A stretch of 64,000 nt of DNA from Xestospongia bergquistia. Lineage: Eukaryota; Porifera; Demospongiae; Haplosclerida; Petrosiidae. Below the pieces are notes generated by a model, which saw only the letters and a list, made by a program, of their open reading frames with translations, made no database searches and was not told the origin of the DNA. Every line of letters begins with the position of its first letter. Position 1 is the first letter of the stretch. Both the position numbers and the translations under genes were made by a program. Shown here piece after piece: positions 11,311 through 25,400 of the stretch. The stretch lies in contig OZ014411.1 of the NCBI GenBank assembly GCA_963965975.1, positions 23,853,249 through 23,917,248 of the forward strand, read 5' to 3'.

Positions 11311-12318
11311 GAGTTTTCAAGATGAAACAAGTGGTGTTATGTCTATAATAACATAATTAGAGGAATGTACTGTGATAATTCTGTTATTTGTACCAAACAT
11401 TAATTATTGTAAGAAAAAAATTTCAAGCAAAGCCAAACTTCATGTGAAACCGGTCCTGGGATCTATCACACTGTATCATTTCTGTGTCATAAGATTATGA
11501 AAGTTTGTACAGACAATAGAGGGGAATGAAGATAATCAAACACATGCATGTATGAGTATAGCTTCAAATCTCTTAAACAATGGAAAAATCAGTAGTCTGC
11601 TGTACTAAAAATGATTGAAGACCTTCTAAATCAGAAACTGTTTTTTTAAGTCTTTGAATAGCATTGATGGGTATACCATTTAAGAATCTATTGCTTGTAA
11701 TGATGTCTTTCTCTTTAAAACTCATATTTAGCTCCTTGGCCCATAACTGCTTCAACAGTAAAAAATGATGTGCACTAAGATAGTAATATACGAACATTCT
11801 CTGTTGTTTCATTGTCCTTCTCCTGAATGGTGCTTTTATGCATGCACCTCAGCCTTAAGTAATTCTTATGAAATGTCTTGGCTGGTATCTTTATTTAACA
11901 CTTGTTCCCCTGGTATATTTTATAGAGCCTAAATAATGTGCAGTGTTAGAGTTTTAATAATGGCATTATCAGTAGCTTTTACTAAAAATGGAAAGTCACT
12001 AGTGTCTTTATAATTTTATCCCCTGCTACAAATATTACTCAAAATGAAACGTACATCCTTTCAATAAATGGCTGCCAAACACCAGCCAATATGTCTGAGT
12101 CAAACAATTTTTCGTCTGGCACACAAAGGTTACTATACAGTCCTAAGAACATTTTTTACCATGTATCATAATTGCATAAGGTATATTTGTAGGTATAAAG
12201 TAAAATCGCATTGTGTTTAATATAGTCTTAGCTGAGTAATGTCAAACGTATCAACAATATATAATCCTCTTATATAGTACAATGTCTAAAGGATATATAA
12301 GTAAAATTATATATATAT

Positions 12319-12350
12319 GTAACCACACCTCCAAATATGAAACGATGTGC
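12319..12350 (-). promoter_or_regulatory. Orphan P-family promoter relic
   Basis: The plus-strand text AACCACACCTCCAAATATGA followed by AACGATG matches the distal promoter block of P1 at 9127-9151. No start codon context or exon 1 follows on the minus strand. It marks the former 5' end of a lost or deleted family member. Confidence 0.5.
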
Positions 12351-12429
12351 AATAAATACTAATAATATTCCTTTAAAATTTAAGGGAACGACGCATGAGA
12401 AAGTAATATATTATATTGAAGCAATAAAT

Positions 12430-13500
12430 AAATAAACATTATATTCTTACCGCTCTCTACTCTTCCTTAGACAATGTTACTAATTATCATATCTTTATTG
12501 CTCTAGTCAGTCAGTATTTCACAGTTGAGTCAAAATTTATAATAATAATCATATGACATTTAATTTATTTTCAATTATAGGATTTGTTTCTACATGTAAA
12601 GATATATAATACTCTAAAACTAAATATGTAAATATATATAATATATACTAATACTCTAAATATGTAAAACTCTGGTCTGTATCAATTACCAATTATAAAT
12701 ACTGACGGTTAGTAGATAATAATAATAAAAATTAATGGGATATTTAACTTTCTTTATTTAAAAAACTTTCAGCTTGTGGATGTAAGTACAATAGATATGA
12801 TATGATTATTAGTCATCAAATCTATCTAGATCTTGAAGAAATATCTAGAAAGTATTATTGTATGTTAGTAAATGCTACATTATATATACATAATGAATAT
12901 TTAAATTGTTGCTTGCAGCAGTGCTAAATATGAATAGCAATGTGTAGTGACCAAGTGAATTGGAGAAGAATTAGAGACCGGCTATTTGTACAACTGACAA
13001 CCGACCCAATTACAATAATAATAATGATAGCTTAACATGCGGTATTTATATCGATACAAGACGTAATAACACACAATATGTATATGTAATTAATACATAT
13101 AGGTTCAAGGTTTATCAAGTTACCTAATATATCACACAATGTTCTAATTGAAGAAAGAGACATGGAAGTTAGCCAAGAGTAGGTACCATTTGGAATGCTT
13201 AAATGAAAATTTTATTGACCAATACTGCTTTAGCTGTGATAAACAATAGTTCAGGTAATTTTATTTCTACTTCTATTTTTAATTTATTGTATTTAATACT
13301 CTGGAATTCAACAATGTGGACTATAATATGTAATACATTAGTCCACTGAAATCATCCCATGATATATAGTAGTGATATATAAACCCCTAACTATCATTAT
13401 TGAAAAAGAGCTGTTATATGACACTTAATTTATTGATGAAGTCATCTATTTAATTATTGCTATCCACTATGTATCATGATGGTGGGTGTTCAGTTAATTT
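12430..13500. repeat. Segmental duplication R1, copy 2
   Basis: Direct partner of 10440-11310, about 2 kb away. Similarity is interrupted by an unshared stretch near 12940-13150. No coding frame is conserved between the copies. Confidence 0.6.
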
Positions 13501-13904
13501 ATGTGATATTATCAGAACAATTTAGTTATTTGCAATGACTTTTGGCAACTCAGTGATAAATTTACATAATGTTTGGTAATAACTTTGTTCAAAATTTATA
13601 GATGATTGTTATCAATGCATGATATGCAATAAATGCTGTGTTTCACATATGTTAACTTATACTTTAAGAAAGACAAATAGGTGGAAGTTGATATACAAGT
13701 TAGTAGTAGGATTGAAGTAAGAAGTGTAATGTACCAATAAATGTTTAGTTTTTAGACACGTACTTTTTAAAAAGCTCTGTTTGCATAGCTAGAAGTATGC
13801 CATGATGCAGCATTGGAATCCCTTACATTAGGTAAATGTATGGCCATGTCTCAACCTTTACATGCTATGATTAATCTTGATGTAGGTATTCAGAGTTAAC
13901 ATGT

Positions 13905-13995
13905 TCAACCATAGGGGTAGGAAGGGGGGGGCAGGAGGGGCTGAAGCCCCCCAACTTCAAATCAGGGGGTTTGAAACTGCTGAAATCACCATCAT
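13905..13995. repeat. G/C-rich patch, likely small repeat element
   Basis: In otherwise AT-rich DNA this stretch has runs of eight and more G, GGAGGGGCTGAAGCCCCCC and a later CAGGGGG. The GGGGCTGAAGCCCC core can form a hairpin. It looks like an inserted repetitive element, but no second copy is present in the window. Confidence 0.4.
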
Positions 13996-15539
13996 TACCA
14001 TGATTACTGAACTAATTGTAAAGATGTGAAACAGTCAATGAGTGAAAATTGTATTAATTGCATTAATCCATCAGGTATAGAAAATTTGAACGATATTCTT
14101 CTTATTCTTTATTCAACTTGTTATTTAATCGATACTTTTCATCAACAGTTGCAAAACCCACTTTGGCTCTGTGGTAAGTATGATCAAAGTAATTGCATAT
14201 ATAATATTTTTTGGCCTAGTCTTCAGGAGCCACATAGAAGTACGGTGAATTGTAGGAACACTCAGAAACGTTTGGAAAGAAGGACATTATTAAAGAGGGA
14301 TAAAGTTATCTATGTTCCTTTTTTGCTAATTCTTGAAAGATTATAGTACACTGTAAAAGTAACAAGCCAGCTCCAATTTTTAAAGTCGATCTTTCATAAC
14401 TAGAGTCTAACTCGAAACAACATCATATAGTGTGTAAGGCAATAATTTGTGTGCTAACACATTTAATCTATTAATGTAAATGTGGACTTTTTCAAGATTT
14501 CTACCCCATTTTATGGCACCTCTGATTACTGAGGACAAATGAGATTTGGCTGTACTTCCTTTGTCTATTAGATATAATTAATATTTTGTTTGCTAATTCT
14601 ATTAGATATAATTAACACTTTGTTTGCTAATTCTATTTCTCAAGATAATTGTGCTTATTTAGAGTCTCATGTCATACCTGCTTTCATCAATTCTATCTAA
14701 ATGTGAGTATTATTTTAAAGGTGCATGGAATGATTAGCATGCCACTATGTATTATACTAGAGTCAATCTTAATTGAACATACATTCTTAGTGTAATAATT
14801 ATTTAAATTGCACGTGTAGGTATGGGCCCCTTGTATCATACTAGAGAGCTAGATTTGAAGCAAAGGATAATTTGTTTAATATTTAACTCCTGTAACTGGG
14901 ACATTTCACAAATATACATCACTTAAAATACATTCTTTGTCACTACGAATACTATGGATTTGACACTTCACTAATAAATTCTAAAAAAGGATGTAGGGAG
15001 TGCTGTCTAGTAATAATAACAATATTAACAGCCTTTACACTGTTACACTCAGAACAATGCTACAACTGTCATAACTTTTTTGTCTAACTAAACAAATTAA
15101 ACAGAACCTTATTAGCTCTAAGAATTTAATACAAGATTGTGGGGTATTGATTTGTATATATATATAGAAGTAAAGGGACCTGTTTTATATTATGTATTAT
15201 ATACAACATACATTTATTAGGTATTTGGTATATAGTATATTTCTATAATATAATATCTGATTCATTGTCACTGAAATGACTTATAATGCATGCTTTACCA
15301 AAATGAATATACATTGCTTTTGTTTTCATTATTACTTACTATATGACTTCGCACTTTATATACTTAAACATATGACTTCTCAAAAAGGAAATGTATGCAG
15401 CATAGACTATAAATTTTAGTGTATTCTACCTGTCTGTGTATATGTGTAGTTGTATATATAGGTGATACAGCTAGGAAGAATTTTTAAAATCTGGTAAAAA
15501 AGAGCATCGAATTTAAAAAGTAAAACTGGTGGAAGAGAT

Positions 15540-15840
15540 GAAATAAAGAAGCCATCTACACAAGAACCATCCACAACATGATCAGTATTGATATATTGGA
15601 CACTGTCTACACAATTAATGATAAAAATCCTGAGGAGATAATTTCTTCTTCAACTATCATAATGTACACTGTGCTTTGTAATTAGCCATTATTTCTTGTT
15701 GATTTGATATTACACAGTTGATGAAGGCCTTTAACCATGATTATAAGAATATCATGTTTAAATAAAGCTTAACTAATAAATTTCCAGATTCTATTCTATA
15801 GTTCTATGTTATGAATTAGGATAAGATAGAAAGTCTACAA
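15540..15840. repeat. Segmental duplication R2, inverted partial copy
   Basis: Reverse complement of part of 31670-32040 and 55510-55890: shared words include TTCTATGTTATGAATTA, ATTTCTTGTTGATTTGAT and the AAATCCTGAGGAGATAA region. It places a third copy of this block just 3' of the P2 flank. Confidence 0.5.
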
Positions 15841-16377
15841 AATCATCTATAAAAAAACTATTACATACAGAACACTCAATCTATTGATGCAGGTATATTT
15901 GTACTTGTTTCTGTCTATTGTTTAGGAATTATCTATTTTGTCTTTAAGAATTTGTTTGCAAGTTTAAAGAGAAAGGAATTTGTTACTTGTGTTCAAATAC
16001 ATAAAATGTATAGAGAATATATTAAGTAGCATTTTTAGTTAAAACAATTCCAAATGTTCTTCTTAATTGAGTTAAAGTCTTCATTTAATTGTTTTATTAC
16101 TAATATTTTGTATCAAAACAGCATTTTTAATAACAAGAAGTTATCATACTTAAAATAATAATGTATAAAAAATCTATAACAGCAATAGTTTTACAGCAAA
16201 AATATGCTGTAAAAATTGCAACATAAAAAGCTTGTTATCAAAACTACACAATGGCAATTTCAATATAATTATAGATAAAATAAATCCAAAAAATTACTAA
16301 AACTCACACATTCTACTTTAATTAATAAGTGTAACCACACATAGTATTAGTTAGTGAAGTAGCAAGGACAGACCACA

Positions 16378-16426
16378 TCAATTATCCTCATTTATAATTG
16401 ATATAGGTTCATCAATGTCTGTGTAG
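16378..16426 (-). CDS. P2 proposed C-terminal tail exon
   Basis: The acceptor CATTAG is followed by a frame giving YTDIDEPISIINEDN and TGA, identical in protein to P4. ATTAAA lies at 16322-16317 as a likely poly(A) signal. This depends on use of the GTAAGA donor that overlaps the TGGTAA end of the SMB exon. Confidence 0.6.
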
Positions 16427-19400
16427 CTAATGAAGATACAACAATAAATATATTTGATAATTATTACCGCTTGTAATAAATGATTCAGAAACTATATGTA
16501 TATACAACTATTTTATACATTGATAAACAATATGCAACTAACATAATATGAACACATGTTTGACAGTGTCAAATCTGGCTAGCTATTTTGAGATGTTAGT
16601 GTAACTTGTATGTAATGCAACATATAGAATGTCCTGACAGCTTAAATAGCCCATTAAGTCATACATTTTATAAATTATCTCATTGGCAGGCTTATATAAT
16701 GAATATATACCTTTGAATCATGATATATATTATACATATATATAAATACACTTTTGAAAATATTAGAGAAATTATATATTATTGAAAAAATGTGTAACTA
16801 ATGTATTGAAGCGTCATCATATCAAAGTGACAGGCACTCTTTGTAGTTTTCATGTACCTTTACTATTCCATTATAAATAATTAAATAGATGCTCAAAAAA
16901 TTGTGCTTGTGTATTGTGCCTTTTGTGTTACTTTTTCTGGTTAACACTGATGTGTTATATGAGCTATTGATTTGTCTTACCAGTTATAATGGCAATCAAT
17001 ATCAGCTATATCACTACAACAATCATTGTATTCATGACAGCTTTCATCACAATAGCATCCGTTATCATAACATTGTGATGACAAGGACTGTTTACAACAT
17101 CCACAATAGGTCAAGTTAAGTGCTAAACATGAACCTAAAATAAATATATGAACAACTTCATTTAATTTGTAGTGCTCACTTACCTTGCATAGTTGGTGTA
17201 GGTGAATGTGTGACAGTTATGTCTATTTAAGAATGATAATAATAATAATTGTTATACCATGTAAGAGATGATTATCATGTCACTAAATTTATATCATTAC
17301 TACTTCATGCATGAACTGTTAGTAAAAAATTCTAAATTAGACTAAAATGTAATCGATCTTACAAAGAAACATGAAAGATGCTATATTGAGATAACATGCA
17401 ATGACTAAGTTTAATAAATTTAAATTACCATTATTTTGTATAGGGATTCCATACATTAGTAATTTAACTAATGATTTTAGTGTGTCATTGTATATGTATA
17501 ATATGGATCATGTACATATGAAATAATGTATTTAACTAAATTATACTCTTTTTGACTACTTTGGTTGACCAACAAAATCATTACTTTATAATGCCATTGC
17601 CATGTCATGTATAAAACAAACTACTAGTTTAAATATATACAGAATTAACAAATGTTACAATACAGATTATGTCAATCATGATATATATCTTGCTGATTCA
17701 TATGACTAAGTTAATACAGTATTATCATAAGAAATTTGGATAACTGACAGTAGCACACTTGACTTTAGTTATAAGCTCAGATAAAAAATTAACAATAATA
17801 ACCATTTGCGATAATTAGGGTCCACAATTTTAAGAATCTTTGTATATAACAAAATTAAAAGTAAACAACATAATTTAACCAACAATGTATACACCAACTA
17901 CTGATTTTCTTAAACCTTAACTTTAACCAATATAACAAATAATGTATGAAACTTTCACTCTCTTACTTCTCTGCCTATATTCCTATTTTCAATACTTATA
18001 TTCTACACTGTTGTTAACTAAACACTCTATCCAGTGTGTCACTGTTACATTAATATCTTTCAAATATTTGTAGGTTGTTTTTTAAGTTGTAATCTTAAAT
18101 TGTTTGCATTTGCATCAATGCATTGCATCGATGCAATGATGTAGGTTGATGTGCATTTGTCTCAGAAATTTGTCATCTTGTGAGCTATTCCTGCCGTTGA
18201 AAATGATCATATTTTATATATTAAGTTCTCATGGAGTGCTAGTATGGCAATTACATCTCTGTGCTACTTCTGCAGTGAGGATTCTACAATCTACACTATA
18301 ATGTTTTTCAGTGGTATAGAAATTGCTAATCGTAATTATTCAAAGCAAGAAATTTCAGATTCCAAAACAAAATTAAATTAAAAATATAATTATTAAAACA
18401 AATGTATATGTATATGTTCTAAATACTTTTATCATTGACTTGTTAACTACATCCATTGCTTAATAGTATTTACCTATAGTTTGAGTAGGTGTCACTATAA
18501 TAGATGTAGGGTCAATACTTGTTGATGGCTGAGGAGTTACACTAATAGTTTCTGAAGATGAAAAGAGTTAGTCAATAACATGTTAAGTAAAAAAAATATG
18601 CGATATTGACTGTGCTTTAAGGACATTGCAAGACAGGCTCAATTATATATGCATTCAGTATCATTGAGACAGTGAAGCACATACATAGTTTAATTCACAT
18701 TACTCTAGAGTTAACTTATTTAATGACTTACCATTTATGCCAGAGCCAGCTCCTGAACCAGAACCAGTGCCTATATGAAATGATGTATTCACATGAAATG
18801 AAGAACAACACACTTTTATAATGTTCAGTTATGTAAAGTTTTTATAAGGAACCAATAACACAACAACAAATATATAATGAACATTTTTTTACTTCATATG
18901 CTTATAAGTATGAATAAGTTCAAAAGAATTTATTATTACTATTTTTTTGACTGTAAATAATTAATATAAGTTTAATGCACACAAAACCATGCAACAAGTT
19001 GAAATGTAACATTTTACATATAGTCCAGTTAATATACTCAGAATTTAATAATCTCTTACCATTTATGCCAGACCCTGAGGATATAATAACTGGAGCATAG
19101 GAATGAAATAAAGAAAATTACATTTTGTAATGTTGTCAAGAAGCTATTACAGCAACAACAATAAATAATAATAATAATAATAATAATAATAGAATACCAT
19201 AGCCATGTCAAAAATAGTAAAGAACAAATAATATTATTTGTTAAGCAGAAAGTCCTTTGTATATCAACAAGATGATAACTAACAAAAGCATTTGCATGCA
19301 ATATTTTTGACTTCATAGATAAGCATAATAGACATAATCAGGGTGGGTGTTATAGAAGATTATTCATTGCAATACTTTATTGATTTATTATTAAATTAAC

Positions 19401-22400
19401 TTATACCTTCATTTAGATTATAAACAACATTTGACCATACAGATGATGGATAATTTAGACAGTCAATGTCAGTAACTCTTGATGTTCTAGAAAAAGGATG
19501 ATTTGCAAAATTATTATTTCCAGCACTATAACCAATTGCTGCAATATTGTTAGTCCATTGAAGAAGATTACATTTATAAGTAAATATAGCATAGGAAATT
19601 GATCCTTGAGATGCTATCACAACTTGGAATGTATTTGTCTAGAATAAAATAATAGTACCTTTTTTCAAAATATTGTATATGATTAATTACTTGAGTACAT
19701 TTGCTGTTTCCATATGGACAGACATTCACCCATTTCGCTACTAAAACCCAATCTAACTCCACAGCAATATTTTGATTTAGTCTCAAGAATGCTTCCACTT
19801 TATTGATGTCACTTGATCCATTGGCTGAAGTAACAATTCCATACTCAACTATTCCTGTTTTTGTTAATATGATATCATCCCAAAATGGAGCTATCACTAC
19901 TGCAAATGAGAGTGGGAATGATCTTGGTACAAAGCTTGTGAATGGCGTTCCAAAACTAAGTAGACCATTTGAGCTTATCTAAATCAATGGAAGGCTAATA
20001 TGATACTACTTATTAAGATAACAACTAAATCTTACATATAAACTATGAAATGTTTTACTTCCAAAAATAAATATAGAAGGCAAATCAACTTTAACAGTGT
20101 GATCATCAACACTTCTAAATATTTTAACTTGTAAGTCATCCAAGAATTTCAAATACTCGGGCTCTATTCCAGACCCAGTGACAATTTCTAATGTAATTTA
20201 GAAAATAATTATAATCAATGATAAAAAAATAATACAGTCAGTTAGGAATATCTTTTGAAAAGTGTATTTAGTGTTTTCTGACTATTTAACACATAATAAG
20301 ATAAGGCTGTCATTATGAATGTCTATCAAATTGTCAAAAGCTCGTGCAATTAACTGTAGAGTTAACTTTTTTAATGACTTACCTATTTTGCCAGATCCTG
20401 AGGGTAACCCAGAGCCAGATCCAGTGCCTGTATGGAATAGTTTATTCACATGAAATGAAGAACAATACACTTTTATAAAGAAGTAATAAAACAACAACAA
20501 ATGTATAGTAATGTCAAAGAATAGTAAACAACAAATAATATTATTTATTAAGCGGAAAGTGCTTTGTGTATCACATTACTAAATAACACGCAAAAGCACA
20601 TACAATCAATTCTATTGATTACATAAATGAGCAGGATGAATTGAGGTATACATATGACTGTATGTCTAGTTGATTGTATTCTAATGTGGTCTTAGTTAGA
20701 TCAGTCAACTAGATATAAACAGGGTGGGTGTATGTTGAAAAGTAAACAGTACAGTTATGATTTATTCACTACAATGCTTGTTACACACTTGATTAGCATT
20801 TTTCTTGTTTAATTATACCTTCACTTAGATTATAAACCACATTTGACCATAGAGATGATGGATAATTTAGACAGTCAATGTCAGTAACTCTTGATGTTCT
20901 AGATAATGGATGATTTGCAAAATTATTATGTCCAGCACTATAACCGATTGTTGTACTGTATCTAGTCCATTGCAGAAGATCACATTTATAAGTAAATATA
21001 GCATAAGATGTCGATCCTTCAGATGCAACCACAACCTGAAATGTGTTAGTCTATAACAAAGAATAGTAATACATGTGTAAAACAAGTATAGAATAATTTA
21101 CTTGAGCACAATAGCTATTTCCATATGGACAGACATTTACCCATTTAGCTACCATAACCCAGTCTAATTCTAATTCAAGATATTGGTTTAGCTTTAAAAA
21201 TTCTTCCACTTCATTAATGATACTTGATGTATTGGAAGAATTGATAATTCCATACTCAACTATTCCTGAGTATGTCAATTGGATATCATCCCAAAATGGA
21301 GCAATTACTACAGCAGATGATAGTGGAAATTTTGTTGATGAATGGCTTGTGAATGATCTTCCAAGACTAAGAAGACCATTAGAGCTTATCTACATCAAAA
21401 TAAACACAAAATTTATACCACAAAAATAACAAGTAAATTTTACATATAGAGTGTGGAAAGTTTGTCTTCCAATATTAAGAGGAGAAGGAAGTTCAACTGC
21501 TCTAGAGCCATCATCAACATTTCTAAATATTTTAGCTTGTAAGCCAAGATCAAAGAAAGTCAAATATTTGGACTCCATTCCAGATCCAAAGACAACTTCT
21601 ATTGAGATTTAGATATTAACCATAAACAATGATAGTAAAATAATAAAATAAGTTATGATGTCTTTTCAAAAAATTGCGTTTATTGTTTTCTGACTAATTA
21701 GCATCTTATAAGGCAGGGAATGTGAATGTCTATAAAGTTGTCATTGTTTCCTAATATCATATGACAAATCTTTCATGTTGAGTGGCTAATAATTATATGA
21801 AATAAACAGTAAGTAATCTAATTTTAGGTTTTATCTCAAATTCAAAAGTAAAAAGATTACCTATAATTATAATTATAAGAGTTACTATCAATTTTTAAGC
21901 AAAGACAACAAACTATTTCTCTGTAATGTGATTATTTAAACATATAACACATTGTAGTGTAACTTATGGAATTTCATAAAGTAAGCACTTACATGCATAG
22001 CTCAATTTAACCATCCATAGTAGAGATCATAAAACTAAAAGCATAAACATGCTAGGCTTTTTTAAGGAGGAGATAGCCCTTGTGTGTAATATATATATAT
22101 ATATATATATATGTACATATATATATCATATTAAGTTTTTACCTTCATTTACATTATAAACCACATTTGACCATACAGACGAGGGATAATTGAGACAATC
22201 AATGTCTGTAACTCTTGATGTTCTGGAGAATTGATGATTTGCAAAATAGTATTGTCCACCACTGTATCCAATTGTTGTTTTGTTTCCAGTCCATTGCAGA
22301 AGATCACATTTATAGGTAAAGATGGCATAAGAAGATGATCCTTCAGATGCAAGCACAACCTGGAATGTGTTTGTCTATAAAGAAAAATAGTAAAAAATGC

Positions 22401-25400
22401 TTAAAAGTACTATGAAATAATTTACTTGATCACAATTCCTGTTTATTGATGGACAGACATTATCCCACTTGGCTACAAAAACCCAATCTAAGTTTAAATC
22501 AACACTTTGATTAAGCTTTAAGAATCTTTCCACTTCATTGATGACACTTGATGTACTTGATGAAGTGAAAATGCCATATTCAACTATTCCTGTATTTGTC
22601 AATATGATATCATCCCAAAATGGAGCTATGACTACTGCAAATGGAATTGGGAACGATGTTGTTGAAGAACTTGCAAATGATGTTCCAAAACTAAGTAGAC
22701 CATTAGAGCTTATCTATATCAAAGTAAAGGTTAATATCATCCCACAAAAGGTATTGACTAAGTCTTACATAGAGAGTATTATAAGGATGTCTTCCAATAT
22801 TAAATGTAGAAGGAAGTTGAACTGCTCTAGTATAATCATCAGCATATCTAAATATGTTCGCTTGTGAGCAAATGTCTAGAAATGTTAAGTCTTTGGAATG
22901 CATTCCTGATCCAGAGACTAACAGTGATTCTGAATTTATAACTCTAGATCGAGAACCTGAAATTAATAAATAATGTATCATCCAATAGCACTGCTGATGT
23001 AGTTTTATCCTAGATTGTCCATTGACACATTTTTAGTATATTTAAGAGATATCAACAATGTGATGTTTACTACATTATAACATATATACAGGCAAACTAA
23101 CATCACTTGGCTATTTATGTGGTAAGGTTTCTACAATCTACACTATGTTTCTTTTTATTGAAATAGGAGTTGTAATTAATAATTATTTTCAAAGAAAAAA
23201 CTTCATATTTTTATACATTTTCTGCTACATTAATACACCCTAAGATGTTTTCTAAAATAATTATTGTTAACTATTTTTGAAACAAGTAATATTATTGTTT
23301 ATATGGGATAGTGGCATAGTGCATGTAAATACTGATGCCAAAAGGTGGACATCCATTTCTACTTAAAAATTTCATATTCTGCTTAAAACTTTTCTGAAAT
23401 TATCCAATTGTACTTTGCAGCTTTCCAAAAATATTTCAATTCGAATTGTATTTTCTAGTCTATTGATGGAATATTTACAACCAAATACTATAATCTCAAC
23501 CTAACTGGAAACATGTCACTTCACCCAATTCTAAGATATGGCACGCGATTCTCGAGCTCTGCGTTTTACTTCATAGAGTGATAGAAAGTAGAATTGGAAT
23601 TGGAATGTCCACCTTTGGCTTTCCTATAAAATAAATTTTGTTACTACACTGTTTTGATTGCTATAGATATTATAGTTTTGATACTTCACTAAAGACTTCT
23701 AAAAAAGGAAATAGGGATTGCTGTCTAATAACAATAACAGCTGTTAGACATAGAACAATGCAGAAAAAACAGAATCTTAATAGTTCTGATAATTAACCAC
23801 AGGAATGTCAAGTATCAATCAGTATATCACATATATATGTGTGTGTGTGTGTTATAGTTAATGAAATAAGTATGATGTTACACTATTTATAGCTGATAGA
23901 CACTTACCTTGCAATGAATACTTCTCCCAAAACAACATACAATTTTTTAATTATTTCTTACTATGGAACTTCATAGCTTATATACTTAAACACACAGGCC
24001 CCACCATCGATAAATTATTTTGTGCTCATAATAAACTAGAAATTAAGCAAAATGTACCATCATTTTGAAAATAAAGTCAGTGCATGACTCTTAATTAGTA
24101 TCTGTTAGAAATAATATCATTACGACTTTACAATATAATATGAATATATATTGCAAACTAGCATCACTTGGCTACATCCCTGATGAGGGTTCTAAAATCT
24201 ACACTGTTTTGTTTTTCATAGATCTTGATGATATAGTTATTTCAAAAAAGAAACTTCAGATTTTCTTTCTTTAAAGTTTTACCATCTTGATACCTCCTAG
24301 ATATAGGGCTCTTAAAGACCTCCATTCACCACTATATATCACTTTAAATACATTTTCTTACTACACTGTTTTAATTGCTATAGATATTATAGTTTTGACA
24401 CTTCACTAAAAAAACAGGGAGTGCTCTCTAGTAACAATAAAATAACGACAGCTGTTACTCACAGCACAATGCAGCATCTAGTAAAATTCTTTTGTCTAAC
24501 TAATGAGATGTTAAACAGATTCTTAATAGATCTGTTATAAATAAAAGACCATATAGTATTATTCAATATGTACATTATAAGTAATGAAGCCAGTATATTA
24601 TTACGTATAATATGCAACATGGAAAGTAGATATTATTATTCTCATTCCACTGAAGTAACAGATATTTGTGACTATTAATGCAAAAAGATATATATCACTA
24701 AAGTTACTTTAATTGAGACTATGCTGTTTCTAAAACATTTTGAACGATATTAAGGACATACTATTACTAATTTATGCTCAATAGAATTTCAAAACTACAA
24801 GAAGACCTGATGTGTTACCTTTTTTGCATTTTGACATATTATTGTTATAATAGACAGATAATAACTGACCCATAGTCATTTGGCTTGCAATTATTTAACA
24901 TTATGTTACAATATATTTTTACCAGTTGCTACACACATGTACTTTTAAAGAGTCATAGTAAGAAATAATCAAAAAGTGTATATATTTGCAAGCGACATAA
25001 CTACAAATCAGCTATAATCAGTCTATTATAAAAGTACCATAAATCCTACATGGTTCGGTGTATAACAGCTGTCTTTGTTTTTACTGTTTTTATACAACAC
25101 TCCCAATATCCTTTTTTAGAAGTAATTAGTGAAGTGTTAAATATGTAATATCTATAGCAATCAAAAGTATGGAAGCCAAAGGTGGACATCCAATTCTACT
25201 TCAATATTGTCTTTTGCAGTTTTCCAAAATACTCCAATTCTATTTTCTATCATTCAATTGAATTTTTAACAAATAAAAATCCTATTACCCAACCTAACTA
25301 GAAAATGGCACTTTTTTAATCTTAAGAGAGGGATTATAGTGCTCACACCTCATTAAGTGATGGAAAATAGAATTGGAATTAGAATGTTCGCCTTCGGCTT

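Larger units (their letters stand above)
9141..16317. other. Intergenic between P1 and P2: repeats and relics
   Basis: No intact gene is supported. Contents in order: a decayed DNA-transposon stretch (about 9230-10400) containing a three-unit tandem repeat, a direct duplication (10440-11310 versus 12430-13500), an orphan promoter relic (12319-12350), a G/C-rich patch near 13905-13995, copies of the intron-3 repeat (14830-15470), and an inverted partial copy (15540-15840) of the block at 31.7 kb. Open frames at 11573-11812 (minus) and 14026-14346 (plus) match nothing I recognise and lack gene signals. Confidence 0.55.

Noticed and set aside
11573-11812. Open frame of 79 codons on minus
   Set aside because: Not similar to anything I recognise and not conserved in the duplicated copy of this region.
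14026-14346. Open frame of 106 codons on plus
   Set aside because: No recognisable domain, no splice partners, located among repeats; composition looks random.
19056-19316. Hydrophobic open frame in P2 intron as a membrane protein
   Set aside because: Generated by an ATT microsatellite inside an intron; not present in P3.
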